In this document: positions 16,770-25,678 of the stretch, piece by piece
Layout: every line of letters starts with the position of its first letter
Position numbering within the stretch: position 1 is the first letter of the stretch
Assembly: GCA_030587405.1 (NCBI GenBank)
Contig: JAUQZD010000020.1
Location: forward strand, 4,222-68,221
Direction of reading: 5' to 3'
Length of the DNA stretch: 64,000 nt
DNA from: Candidatus Freyrarchaeum guaymasense
Lineage (GTDB): Archaea; Asgardarchaeota; Jordarchaeia; Jordarchaeales; Freyrarchaeaceae
Program-made: the position numbers and the translations under genes
The notes under the pieces: generated by a model
What the model saw: the letters and a program-made list of their open reading frames with translations, nothing else
Database searches by the model: none
What the model was told of the DNA's origin: nothing

Positions 16770-17455
16770 TTCTCCCCCTCCATAATATATATTTCACCAC
16801 CTGGCTTCTCCTGCCAAATATAGACTAAGCCTCGGAAGGAGAGGTAGAGAAGAGCGAGAAAAACGTCGATGACGCTTTCAGGATCCCCATTCGCTAAACT
16901 AGAGAGAGTTATTATGTTTTTACTGGACGAAACGATTTTCTGATAGAGGCTTTCTAACTTTAATTCAACATCATATTCCTCGTGTAGTGATTCTAAAATT
17001 ATCTCTTCGGGGTTGTGGTCTTCTTGGTCTTCGGAGGGTGCTTTCCTAATGGAAACTTGTGTTCTCCGTTTAGCTTCGGCAATGAGAGCCTGTTGCAATG
17101 CGACTAGAAGCTCTGAAAGGGTTACCTTTCGACTGGTGATTCTGAATGGCATAGGTATTGGAGGTATATCAACCTTTACGACGTCGCTTCCACAACTATT
17201 TTCCTCCTCGCCGTATGAAAATTTGAGGAGGAGCTCAGATTTTATTCTGTGAATTATGGAGGCTGACAGGAGGGCTTTACCTGAAATCCAGTAATTTATC
17301 AATTCGAGCTCCCTCATCTTCTCGAGAAAGCCCATGATGAGATCTGCTATGTCAACGTTCCAAGGGTCTTCTTCTACTCTGGAAGGGTCTATTAGGAGAT
17401 TCCAAGGATGTTCTAGCCAGAACGGTTTCCCACATGAGCATGCGTCCTTACGCAA
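16745..17455 (-). CDS. scpA: segregation and condensation protein A (kleisin)
   Basis: Kleisin that bridges the SMC head domains. The N-terminal pattern HPWNLLIDPSRVEEDPWNVDIADLI is the ScpA signature, and the C-terminal winged helix (SVIDVFLALLYLSFRGLV) binds the partner SMC head. I place the start at TTG 17455, because GGAGGCTG lies immediately upstream inside the end of smc; this gives 236 residues. The frame is open further to 17533, but that part overlaps smc in another frame. The 8-nt overlap with smc indicates coupling. Confidence 0.88.
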   Translation of the reverse strand: MRKDACSCGKPFWLEHPWNLLIDPSRVEEDPWNVDIADLIMGFLEKMRELELINYWISGKALLSASIIHRIKSELLLKFSYGEEENSCGSDVVKVDIPPIPMPFRITSRKVTLSELLVALQQALIAEAKRRTQVSIRKAPSEDQEDHNPEEIILESLHEEYDVELKLESLYQKIVSSSKNIITLSSLANGDPESVIDVFLALLYLSFRGLVYIWQEKPGGEIYIMEGEKWRKMLKL

Positions 17456-20400
17456 CAGCCTCCCTCCTCTCCTGTTGTTCAGTGTACATCGCCATTTGGG
17501 CAGGCTCAACGGAGAATATGTGTGATGTGCCATCTAAGTAGGTTACACCAATTATCTGGTCTGCCCTCTTCATGGTGGCTTTCCTGAGGGACACAACAAT
17601 GAACTGTGACGTTTTTGAAAATTCCTTGATAAGGTCCGCTACGCGGCTGGCATTCTGCTCATCTAAGAAGGCGTCTATTTCATCCATGATGTAAAATGGT
17701 GCAGGGTGATGCTGTTGTATGGCAAATATTAATGCGAGGGACGTTATCGACTTTTCACCGCCTGACATTAACTCTAACCTTTTAACCTCTTTCCCCGCTG
17801 GACGCGCCTCGATGATCACTCCTCCCGAGAAAGGGTCTACTGGATTTTCCAGAATGAAACGTGCGCTTCCACCCGGGGAAAGAGAGGAGAAAATCCGCTT
17901 GAAATTCCTTTCTATGGCGTAGAACGTTGAAAGAAAAGTGTTTCTTTTATCTTTCTCGATTTCCCGTATGAAGTTCAGTATCCCCTCCCTCTCTTCGATG
18001 AGCTTATTCCTTTTCTCTATAAGCTCATCATACCTTCTTCTTTCTTTCTCGTAGAGTTCTATTGCAAGCATGTTTACGGGCTCAAGCCTTTTCTTTTCTT
18101 TCTCCTTAGACTTGATGACTTCCCTGATTTCTTCGATGTTTACGGATTCCACGTTGCTGAACGAATATGAACGGTATTCCTCAGCCTGTTTTTCAAGCTC
18201 CTTCAATGCTTCCTCCACAAAGGACCGTTCGACCTCTGCGCTTTTCAGCTCTAGCTCTAACTCGTTAATCTTGCTCTCTAACCTTTCAATCTCTTTTGCC
18301 AAGGCAAAGTATTTCTTTACTGTTTCTTCTTTCTCTTTTTTGAGCAGCGTTATTTTGTCTCTAAGCTCGCGCTCCATACCCTCCAGCTGGGCTACGTCGT
18401 CTGCAATTGCCTCCAGCACCAACCCTAAACGTTTAACTTCATCCTCTAGCTCCGCTCTTTCACGCTCTAAAAGGGGAATTGCACTTAATTTCTCGTTAAG
18501 CAGCTTCTTAAGGTGTCCGTCTACCAATGTTCGTTTTTCAGCAACCTTAACCCTTATCCCGTTAAGTTTGTCTTTAAGTGTAAGTAGCTCTTTTTCCAGC
18601 TCTCTTATCTGTGTTTGAAGGATAAATGACTCAGAATTTGATATTACTTCTTCAAGACGCACCTTTTCTTTCTTCAAAACATCTATTTGCAAGCTTATTT
18701 CCGACGCTTCTTCAATCACCCTTTTCAGTACGTGCTCTTTTTCAGAGCGCTTACTGGACAATGTTTCCAGCTCTTCCTCGAGCTCTTTTACCTCGGATTC
18801 CAGACTTTGAAGGCGGGAGGTCAGGTCGTTAAGCCTGTTTCTGCAGATGTAGTTTTCTCTGTCTGCGTCTTCGATGCTTCGGAGAATATCGTTTCTCCGA
18901 CTTTCCAGCTGGCTTACTTTTAAAAGAAGCGTTTTTTTCACTTCGCCTATACCTCTGAGTTCGTTTTCAAGTTTTGAATGATCTTCCAGTTTCTGGAATA
19001 CGCCTACGTGTCTTTTGTTTACGTGGCCACCCACCATTAGGCCAGATGTCTCGAGTATTTCTCCATCCAACGTTACTTTTCTAGCTTTAAGGTCGTGGAG
19101 GCTGCGTGCCACGTTTAGGTCTTTAACAATTACCGTGTTCCCGAAGACGTATTCAAATGCGGGTCTGAAGCGTTCGTCGAAGCGTATTAGGTCTACAGCT
19201 GACCCTATTATTCCATTTCCTTTAACATCCACCGCCTTCCTAGGACGTATCAGGTTTAGAGGGATGAAGCTTACACGTCCCAGCCGATGCTCTTTGAGAA
19301 ATTCTATGCACTTAACTGCTACCTCGTCGTTTTCGACCACAACGTAGTTTAAACGTTGCCCGGCTGCAGCTTCCAGTGCCAATGCATATTCTTCCTCGGC
19401 ACTCCCTAATTCAGCTATTGTACCATGAATGCCTGTTATGATGCCTTCATCCCTTAGCTTTAAGATCTTGTAGACAGCGGATTGAGATCTAAGTATTCGC
19501 TCTCTCTCCTCATTGATAGCCTTAACTTTAATTATTTCTTCTTTAAGCCTTTGGAGGATATTCTCCGTCTCTTTAAGTTCTCCTTCAACCTTCTCTATTT
19601 CCTCTTCAACTTGCTTCAGGGACTTGGAAAGATAATCTTTTTTCTCCCTGCTTTTACGTTCCTTCTCCCTTAACAGCTTGACTTCGCCTTTTACAGCTTC
19701 GATCATTCTACATATTTTCCCGTATCTTTCAGACTTTACCGAAATGGATTCTTGGTAATGTGACAACTCGTTCTCTAGTACTTTCCTTTCAGCTTCAAGT
19801 TCAGCTTTTCTTCTCTTTAACTCTTCTACTTTACCTTCAAGCTGCTGAAGCTCGCCCTTAAGCTTTGAGTGTTCAGAATCAAGGGCTGCTGCTTGCTCGT
19901 ATAGGGCGTCTAGTACCTTCTGCTTCTCAGAGGCAGTCTTGGAGATTATGCTTTCATCACTTAACAGTTTAGCAAGCTCCTCCCGTTCCACGTTAATTCT
20001 CCGTTGAATTCCTTCAGCTTCTTTCTTCAACGTTTCAATTTGCCTTATTTTACCTTGAAGATCTCTTTCCTTGAAGTCTACAATGACCTTTTGTTCTGAG
20101 AGACGTCTTCCCTTCTCATCTAGCTTCGAAGTTAAGGACCGCCTAGACTCTTCTAAGGATGCAATTTCCTTGTCCAGGGATGAAACTTTAGCTTGAAGTG
20201 AACTCAGCGTGTCACGGATTGAGTTTAACCTTTCCTTTGAAGTTTCGACTTCTTTTTTCTTGCCTTCTATCTCCCTTAAGATACTTTCAAGACGTTCCTT
20301 TTTCTCTTTAAGTTGGAAGAAAACTAGTTTTGCTTTGGCCTCCCTTATCTCTTCTTCTAATTTTTTATATTTTATGGCTGCCTCCCTCTCTCTAGCGAGC

Positions 20401-21029
20401 CTTTCAACAACGTTACGTACTTCCTTAACTTGGGCGAGGTTTTCTCTGAGGTTCTGCTCTGCGATTTCGAGTTCCTTCTGGGCTTTCTCTTTTTTCTCGT
20501 CAAAAGAGGAGATGCCGGCGATCTCTTCGAAAAGCCTTCTTATTTCAACGGGTCCCTTCTGTATTACCTCTAAGATCTCTCCTTGAGGAACCATGTTGTA
20601 GCCGTCTGGGCTTATCCCAGCTGCTTCTAAGAGGTCTACTATCTGACTTCGGGAAACAGCCCGTCCGTTAAGCCTGTAGGTACCTCTCCCATCTAAGTCT
20701 ACTTGGCGTGTTATAACAACGGTGTCGGAGTCTACTGGTATTCGCCTATCGGTATTGTCAAGGTAAAGGCTGACCGAAGCGTATTTAGCCATGCGTCCAC
20801 CTTTACTCTTAGAGTAAAATATTAAGTCTGAGAAGGTGCTTGCCCGCATAGATTTAGCACTAAGCATTCCTATACCAAACCGGATAGCGTCTAGAAGGTT
20901 GCTTTTACCGGACCCATTAGGCCCAACAACTACCACGAATCCCCTTGAAAAATTGATTGAAACCCTGCGGTTGCCGAAGGACTTGAACCCCTTAACAACT
21001 ATTTTCTTGATGTGAACCGTTGCAATCAC
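17448..21029 (-). CDS. smc: chromosome segregation SMC ATPase
   Basis: ATP-driven DNA loop and tether protein of the SMC-ScpAB complex. Walker A GPNGSGKSN is at residues 36-44. Two long coiled-coil arms follow, separated by a hinge around residues 520-680 (GIITGIHGTIAELG, GNTVIVKDL, VGGHVNKRH). The C-terminal head has the ABC signature LMSGGEKS and Walker B FYIMDEIDAFLD. Length 1193 residues, normal for SMC. The start is GTG 21029. First gene of an operon with scpA and scpB. Confidence 0.97.
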   Translation of the reverse strand: MIATVHIKKIVVKGFKSFGNRRVSINFSRGFVVVVGPNGSGKSNLLDAIRFGIGMLSAKSMRASTFSDLIFYSKSKGGRMAKYASVSLYLDNTDRRIPVDSDTVVITRQVDLDGRGTYRLNGRAVSRSQIVDLLEAAGISPDGYNMVPQGEILEVIQKGPVEIRRLFEEIAGISSFDEKKEKAQKELEIAEQNLRENLAQVKEVRNVVERLAREREAAIKYKKLEEEIREAKAKLVFFQLKEKKERLESILREIEGKKKEVETSKERLNSIRDTLSSLQAKVSSLDKEIASLEESRRSLTSKLDEKGRRLSEQKVIVDFKERDLQGKIRQIETLKKEAEGIQRRINVEREELAKLLSDESIISKTASEKQKVLDALYEQAAALDSEHSKLKGELQQLEGKVEELKRRKAELEAERKVLENELSHYQESISVKSERYGKICRMIEAVKGEVKLLREKERKSREKKDYLSKSLKQVEEEIEKVEGELKETENILQRLKEEIIKVKAINEERERILRSQSAVYKILKLRDEGIITGIHGTIAELGSAEEEYALALEAAAGQRLNYVVVENDEVAVKCIEFLKEHRLGRVSFIPLNLIRPRKAVDVKGNGIIGSAVDLIRFDERFRPAFEYVFGNTVIVKDLNVARSLHDLKARKVTLDGEILETSGLMVGGHVNKRHVGVFQKLEDHSKLENELRGIGEVKKTLLLKVSQLESRRNDILRSIEDADRENYICRNRLNDLTSRLQSLESEVKELEEELETLSSKRSEKEHVLKRVIEEASEISLQIDVLKKEKVRLEEVISNSESFILQTQIRELEKELLTLKDKLNGIRVKVAEKRTLVDGHLKKLLNEKLSAIPLLERERAELEDEVKRLGLVLEAIADDVAQLEGMERELRDKITLLKKEKEETVKKYFALAKEIERLESKINELELELKSAEVERSFVEEALKELEKQAEEYRSYSFSNVESVNIEEIREVIKSKEKEKKRLEPVNMLAIELYEKERRRYDELIEKRNKLIEEREGILNFIREIEKDKRNTFLSTFYAIERNFKRIFSSLSPGGSARFILENPVDPFSGGVIIEARPAGKEVKRLELMSGGEKSITSLALIFAIQQHHPAPFYIMDEIDAFLDEQNASRVADLIKEFSKTSQFIVVSLRKATMKRADQIIGVTYLDGTSHIFSVEPAQMAMYTEQQERREAVA

Positions 21030-21203
21030 CCGCCCACGCTGAAGAGGGCGGAGAAAAGTAGGTGAACACTTAATTTAAGAAGAAATATCATAGAGGTGAT
21101 ATCCTCAAAATATGTCAACTATCAATTTTGGAGTTCCGTCGGTGAAGGCAGGTGACGGCTGGCGGAGGACCCATAAAGTAAGGGAGGAAGCTGCGAGAGC
21201 GGG

Positions 21204-23018
21204 TTAGGGGACCGTGACGCTTTTAGCGAGGTTACGTGGTTTGTCCGGGTTGGCTCCACGCTCTACAGCCATGTAATAAGCAAATAGTTGGAGGGGGACG
21301 GTGTATGTGAGGGGAGTGAATGGAGGGGGAGAGGGCGGTAAGAGCAGCGTTTTATCTGAAAGAGACTTTATCTCAAGCTCTCCAGTCTGGGTGAGACTTA
21401 TGATCATTGCTCCTCTGGCTTTCATTTCCATTATGTTTCCAATGATCTTAGCTTTCGTTTCATCAGGTGGGGCTATAAAAACTACGGGGAAGCCTTCGCT
21501 CACAAGAGCTATTGGGCCATGCTTAGATTCTCCGGCAGGGTAGGCTTCAGCATGGACGTAAGAGATCTCCTTTAGCTTCAGGGCACCTTCCATGGCTGTT
21601 GCGGTGCTTATTCCTCTACCTAGAAAGAAGCAGCTTTCCTTGCGAGAAAGCTGCTTAGCCATAACCTTAATAGCGCTTTCAGTATTTTTTATGGTTTCAG
21701 AGACTCGTTTGGGGGTGGCGTGGAGGGATTCCCTCAGCGACTCTGCTTCTCTACCGTCCAAGAGCCCCCTTACCTCGCCTAACTTAATGGCGAGAAGTGC
21801 TAGAACTGCAAGCTGTGTTAGGAACGTCTTTGTCGCGGCGACGCCTATCTCAGGGCCAGCTCGAGTATATATGACAGAGTCGGCGATTCTCGTTATTGAA
21901 CTCCCCACCACGTTTGTAACGGCGATAACCTTTGCACCCATGTGTTTAGCATATTTGACCGCATCGATCGTGTCACTCGTCTCTCCGGACTGGCTTATAG
22001 CTATGACTAAACTGTCACTGTCTAGTAACCCTGCAGTTGCCTCCTGAAACTCCGAGGCAAGAACCGGCTGGGCTAGGATGGATGCAAGCCGTGCCATCAT
22101 GTACTTCCCTGCTACCCCTGCATGGTTTGATGTTCCAGCTCCTGTAATGTAAATGTGGGATGCGGCATTAACCATTTCTACCGGTTCATCCAGCTCTTGC
22201 CAGCTCAAGGTTAAGGTCTCCCTGAGAGCACGGGGTTGCTCGTGAATTTCCTTCAACATGAAGTGGGGGTATCCTCCCTTACATGCCATTTCGATGCTCC
22301 ACGGCACCTCCACAATACGAGGTTTTAACATCTTTCTTTTGGATAAGTCTTCTATGATCACTCCTTCATAATTCACGATGCTCACACATCCATCGTCTAA
22401 AAGCGCTACTTTTCTAGTGTAAGGGAGGAACGCTGGTATGTCGGATGCACAGTAGGTTGCATCCGCTCCTAAGCCAATCACGAGGGGACTTCCGCTCCTA
22501 GCGCAGAGGACGCCATTGAAGAAAGGGGTAACAGCAACTATAGCATAGGTTCCTTCCAGCCGCCTCACAGCTTCCTTAAATGCGTAAGGGAAATCCAATT
22601 CATCCTTCATGAATTCTTCAATTAAGTGTGGAATTACTTCTGTATCAGTTTCTGATGTAAATTTATGCTTTCGCCCTAGTTCATCCTTTAAATCTAAGAA
22701 GTTTTCTATTATTCCATTGTGAACAACGGCTATTTCACCTTCACAGTCTAGGTGTGGATGAGCGTTCTCCTTCGACGGCTGACCATGAGTCGCCCACCTG
22801 GTGTGCCCCACACCAACGTATCCGGGTAGACATTTAAGGTTTAATCTTGCATCAACTTCTTCAACCCGACCTTTATCCTTTTTCACGAAAAGACGGCCAT
22901 CATGAACTGTCGCCACACCGACTGAATCGTACCCTCTATATTCTAGTCTTTTTAACGCGTCAAAAATTATCGGTGCGACGTGTACTTTCCTGTGAACTAC
23001 GCCTACAATCCCACACAA
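21204..23018 (-). CDS. glmS: glutamine-fructose-6-phosphate aminotransferase (isomerising)
   Basis: Makes glucosamine-6-phosphate, the first step to UDP-GlcNAc. The N-terminal glutaminase begins with the nucleophile cysteine (CGIVGVV), so the start must be the TTG at 23016-23018, preceded by GAGGTGAATACC; the frame extends upstream to 23054 but would bury Cys1. Further motifs are GHTRWATHG and two SIS domains (ITGAGTSNHA, SQSGETSDT, GRGISTATAMEGALKLKE) and the KSVTVP end. Length 604 residues. It is followed after about 170 nt by the smc gene region on the same strand order. Confidence 0.96.
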   Translation of the reverse strand: MCGIVGVVHRKVHVAPIIFDALKRLEYRGYDSVGVATVHDGRLFVKKDKGRVEEVDARLNLKCLPGYVGVGHTRWATHGQPSKENAHPHLDCEGEIAVVHNGIIENFLDLKDELGRKHKFTSETDTEVIPHLIEEFMKDELDFPYAFKEAVRRLEGTYAIVAVTPFFNGVLCARSGSPLVIGLGADATYCASDIPAFLPYTRKVALLDDGCVSIVNYEGVIIEDLSKRKMLKPRIVEVPWSIEMACKGGYPHFMLKEIHEQPRALRETLTLSWQELDEPVEMVNAASHIYITGAGTSNHAGVAGKYMMARLASILAQPVLASEFQEATAGLLDSDSLVIAISQSGETSDTIDAVKYAKHMGAKVIAVTNVVGSSITRIADSVIYTRAGPEIGVAATKTFLTQLAVLALLAIKLGEVRGLLDGREAESLRESLHATPKRVSETIKNTESAIKVMAKQLSRKESCFFLGRGISTATAMEGALKLKEISYVHAEAYPAGESKHGPIALVSEGFPVVFIAPPDETKAKIIGNIMEMKARGAMIISLTQTGELEIKSLSDKTLLLPPSPPPFTPLTYTVPLQLFAYYMAVERGANPDKPRNLAKSVTVP

Positions 23019-23356
23019 GGTATTCACCTCTAAAAGCACTAGAAGATACTTCAACTTAGAAGCGGTGGAAGCTCTTCAGTTAGAGGAGCTAGAGCCTGTG
23101 GCTATCATTGATTAAATGATTAAATGGTTTCCATTAGATGATGTTTAAAAGGATTTTTCAGAAGGAAATTGAAACGGTCATGATGGAGAGGAATCTGTTT
23201 TCCTTGCAAAAAGGGTTAATGGTCGTTTTAATGTGATTTAAACTTTAATTTTACGATTTCGGGAGGTTTAAAATGTAGAAATGAGAGAAAAATAGGCATT
23301 TAACAGATTTCTGATGCGAAATTATTATAAATTAATTTGTAATGGTATAGTTTCTG
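23019..23356. promoter_or_regulatory. intergenic region with TATA promoter for the HTH/S-layer gene
   Basis: A 338-nt AT-rich stretch between divergent glmS and the HTH/S-layer gene. The clearest signal is ATTATAAATT at 23324-23333, about 25-30 nt before the start region of the downstream gene, as expected for an archaeal TATA box. GATTAAATGATTAAATGG near 23110-23130 is a short direct repeat. No RNA gene was recognised. Confidence 0.45.
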
Positions 23357-23371
23357 TTGGGGTGGTTGATA

Positions 23372-24313
23372 GTGGAGAGCTTCGTGCTGAAGAAGGATGA
23401 TGAAAGTTACGTAGCCATACCTACGGAGATAATTGAAGATTATAGTACTGCAAGAATCGTCTTTAGCGAGGAAAGACTGCGTATCCTCAGGCTTCTGGCT
23501 GAAAAGCCAATGTATCCTAAAGAGTTAGCAAGAAGGCTGCGTGTTAACGAGCAGAAGGTATACTATCACATAGGGGAGCTCAAGAAAGCAGGTATTATTT
23601 TTGTAGCTAAGAGGAAAGAAGTTAAGGGAGCCACAGCAAAGTACTACTCAACTAAGGCTAAAGCGGTTTCTTTCATTCTCAATGGGGAAGGAGTACACGT
23701 TACACCCCCCCAAACTTTAAATTTAACGGAGAAGGCGGTACGCTTTTTAAGCCCGTTCATAGAGGGAGGAAAGCTTAGCGCGTTAATAGTGGTTGGCAGC
23801 CCCGACATCCATGGACCATACAGGGCGCAGGCTAGAGACAACCACTACGCAGTAGAATTGGCTATGTTTTTGGGATGTATTTCCAATAGAATCGAAGGAA
23901 GTAATGTGAAGTTAGATACTGAAGTGCGTGAAGACGACCTTAAGAGGAATATGATAGTTGTGGGGGGGCCGATAACGAACATGATCACCAATAAGCTTAA
24001 CGAAAAGCTACCCATAAAGTTTGATGTTGCTGAGCAAAATAGGATATTCTCTACTGTGACTGGCCGCTTCTACTATGAGGATGAATGCGGGATAGTAGCT
24101 AAGATAACGAATCCATTTAACCCTGAAGCAGAGATCCTCGTTTTAGCTGGGAAAAGATTTCAGGGAACTAAGGCTGCTGTGCTTGCAGTAACAAGGTACC
24201 TAGATGAGTTAACTAAGAATAATGCACTTAACCCCTCGGTATCTGCTAGAGTAGTAGCAGGATACGACTTAGACGGGGATGGAGTCGTAGATAGTGTTGA
24301 ATTCTTAGAGTAA
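23372..24313 (+). CDS. winged-helix protein fused to an S-layer-like domain with a C-terminal calcium-loop motif
   Basis: Residues about 30-95 form an ArsR-like winged helix (RILRLLAEKPMYPKELARRL, VYYHIGELKKAGII). The remainder resembles the outer domain of methanogen S-layer proteins: VVGGPITNMITNKLN followed by NPFNPEAEILVLAGKRFQGT. The last residues, DLDGDGVVDSVEFL, fit a dockerin/EF-hand loop. No signal peptide is present, so it is probably cytoplasmic despite the S-layer-like part. The GTG at 23372 follows GGTGG by six nucleotides; a TTG at 23357 is also in frame. TATA at 23324-23333. Confidence 0.7.
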   Translation: MESFVLKKDDESYVAIPTEIIEDYSTARIVFSEERLRILRLLAEKPMYPKELARRLRVNEQKVYYHIGELKKAGIIFVAKRKEVKGATAKYYSTKAKAVSFILNGEGVHVTPPQTLNLTEKAVRFLSPFIEGGKLSALIVVGSPDIHGPYRAQARDNHYAVELAMFLGCISNRIEGSNVKLDTEVREDDLKRNMIVVGGPITNMITNKLNEKLPIKFDVAEQNRIFSTVTGRFYYEDECGIVAKITNPFNPEAEILVLAGKRFQGTKAAVLAVTRYLDELTKNNALNPSVSARVVAGYDLDGDGVVDSVEFLE

Positions 24314-24322
24314 ACGCTTTCA

Positions 24323-25678
24323 CTACTTTAGTTCCCCTTGGAGGATTAAATATCCGTTGTATGGTTCTCTATCCGTTATTTCTCCGGATATGCTGTGGGT
24401 CATCAGCTTTTTCACTTCTTCGTGATCTCTTGTATGACCTAGAACGTAAATTAGTTTGACATATGCTACTTCTGGGAGCATATTTCCACAGGGAATGACT
24501 CCTATCTTCAACAGGTCACGTCCTCTTTCGTATACGTTCATTCCTACAAAGCCATAGAGACATTGAGAAGTCATTGCAACTGCTATGCCTTCCTCTATAG
24601 CTCTTTCAAGGGATGGAAGTATTGTTTTAGGGCAGTGTCCAAGGCCTGTTCCGGCAAGCACTATTCCATGATAACCCGTGTCAATTATGTGCTCTATCAG
24701 GTCTGCTTGCATTCCAGGGTATGTGTAGAGTAAGACAACTTTCGGGTCAATTTTCGTGTCCGCCGTAACAATCCTTTGGTTGCTTCTGCGCCTGTAATCG
24801 TTTCTAAACATCTTTATTTTACCGTCCGCAACCATTCCTAAAGGTATGTCACCTATCGTTTTGAATGTGTCCCTCCTGCTCGTGTGCATTTTTCTGACCC
24901 TAGTGCCTCTATGGATTAGATTGTACTCATCACTGCTGCTTCCATGCATACAAACAACGACTTCGGCTATGTCACTTCTAGCCGCCACCGTGGCAGAAGA
25001 GATTAAATTTATTGCCGCGTCACTTGAGGGCCTGTCGCTGCTTCTTTGGCTTCCAACCAGTACTACTGGAACTGAAAGGTTTTTTAGCATGAACGAGAGG
25101 GCGGCTGACGTGAAGTGCATGGTATCGGTTCCGTGAGCCACTATGACGCCGTCAGCTCCTTCGTTTACCTCTTTAGCGACTGCTTCCGCTATTTTCACCC
25201 AGTATTCGGGTTGCATGTCTTCTGAAAAAATTTCGAGAAGAGAGAGGGTTTTTAGATTGCATATGTCTTCAAGTTCTGGGACGGCGCTGAAAAGCTCTTG
25301 GGGGGTGAACGCGGGAATCACGGCTCCGGTTCGGTAGTCCAATCTACTTGCCACGGTTCCTCCTGTCCCAATTAAGGCAACCGTCGGCTTTTTTGGATCA
25401 AAGGAAACATCTCTTTCTGGTAGGGCATAATGACTTGGACTATAACCCAACTCTTCTATGATTGTTTCCTCTGAAATTCTCACCCCAATGTTATAGCCAG
25501 TTTTAAGCTTTAGGACCACGTGCCGGTCGTCTCCTAGCTCGCTCCTTGGGAGAAGGATCCCCTCGTATGTGGTGTCAGGATTCACTACCCTAACAACACT
25601 CCACACCTTCACTTTAGCCTCTTCAAGTTTACGCTTGGCAAAACCGCGGTATCCTGGTAGCTTATCTTTAGGAGCCAT
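24323..25678 (-). CDS. gatD: glutamyl-tRNA(Gln) amidotransferase subunit D
   Basis: Asparaginase-like subunit that supplies ammonia from glutamine or asparagine to convert Glu-tRNA-Gln into Gln-tRNA-Gln in archaea. An N-terminal beta-barrel (residues 1-80) is followed by the L-asparaginase fold with IGTGGTVASRLDY (catalytic Thr) and VAHGTDTMHFT (second Thr, Asp), then GTGLGHCP. Length 451 residues, typical for GatD. The ATG at 25678 overlaps the end of gatE by 11 nt, so the two are a coupled operon gatE-gatD. Confidence 0.95.
   Translation of the reverse strand: MAPKDKLPGYRGFAKRKLEEAKVKVWSVVRVVNPDTTYEGILLPRSELGDDRHVVLKLKTGYNIGVRISEETIIEELGYSPSHYALPERDVSFDPKKPTVALIGTGGTVASRLDYRTGAVIPAFTPQELFSAVPELEDICNLKTLSLLEIFSEDMQPEYWVKIAEAVAKEVNEGADGVIVAHGTDTMHFTSAALSFMLKNLSVPVVLVGSQRSSDRPSSDAAINLISSATVAARSDIAEVVVCMHGSSSDEYNLIHRGTRVRKMHTSRRDTFKTIGDIPLGMVADGKIKMFRNDYRRRSNQRIVTADTKIDPKVVLLYTYPGMQADLIEHIIDTGYHGIVLAGTGLGHCPKTILPSLERAIEEGIAVAMTSQCLYGFVGMNVYERGRDLLKIGVIPCGNMLPEVAYVKLIYVLGHTRDHEEVKKLMTHSISGEITDREPYNGYLILQGELK

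Noticed and set aside
17456..17533. scpA extension upstream of TTG 17455
   Set aside because: That part overlaps the coding end of smc in another frame, and the ribosome site points to 17455.
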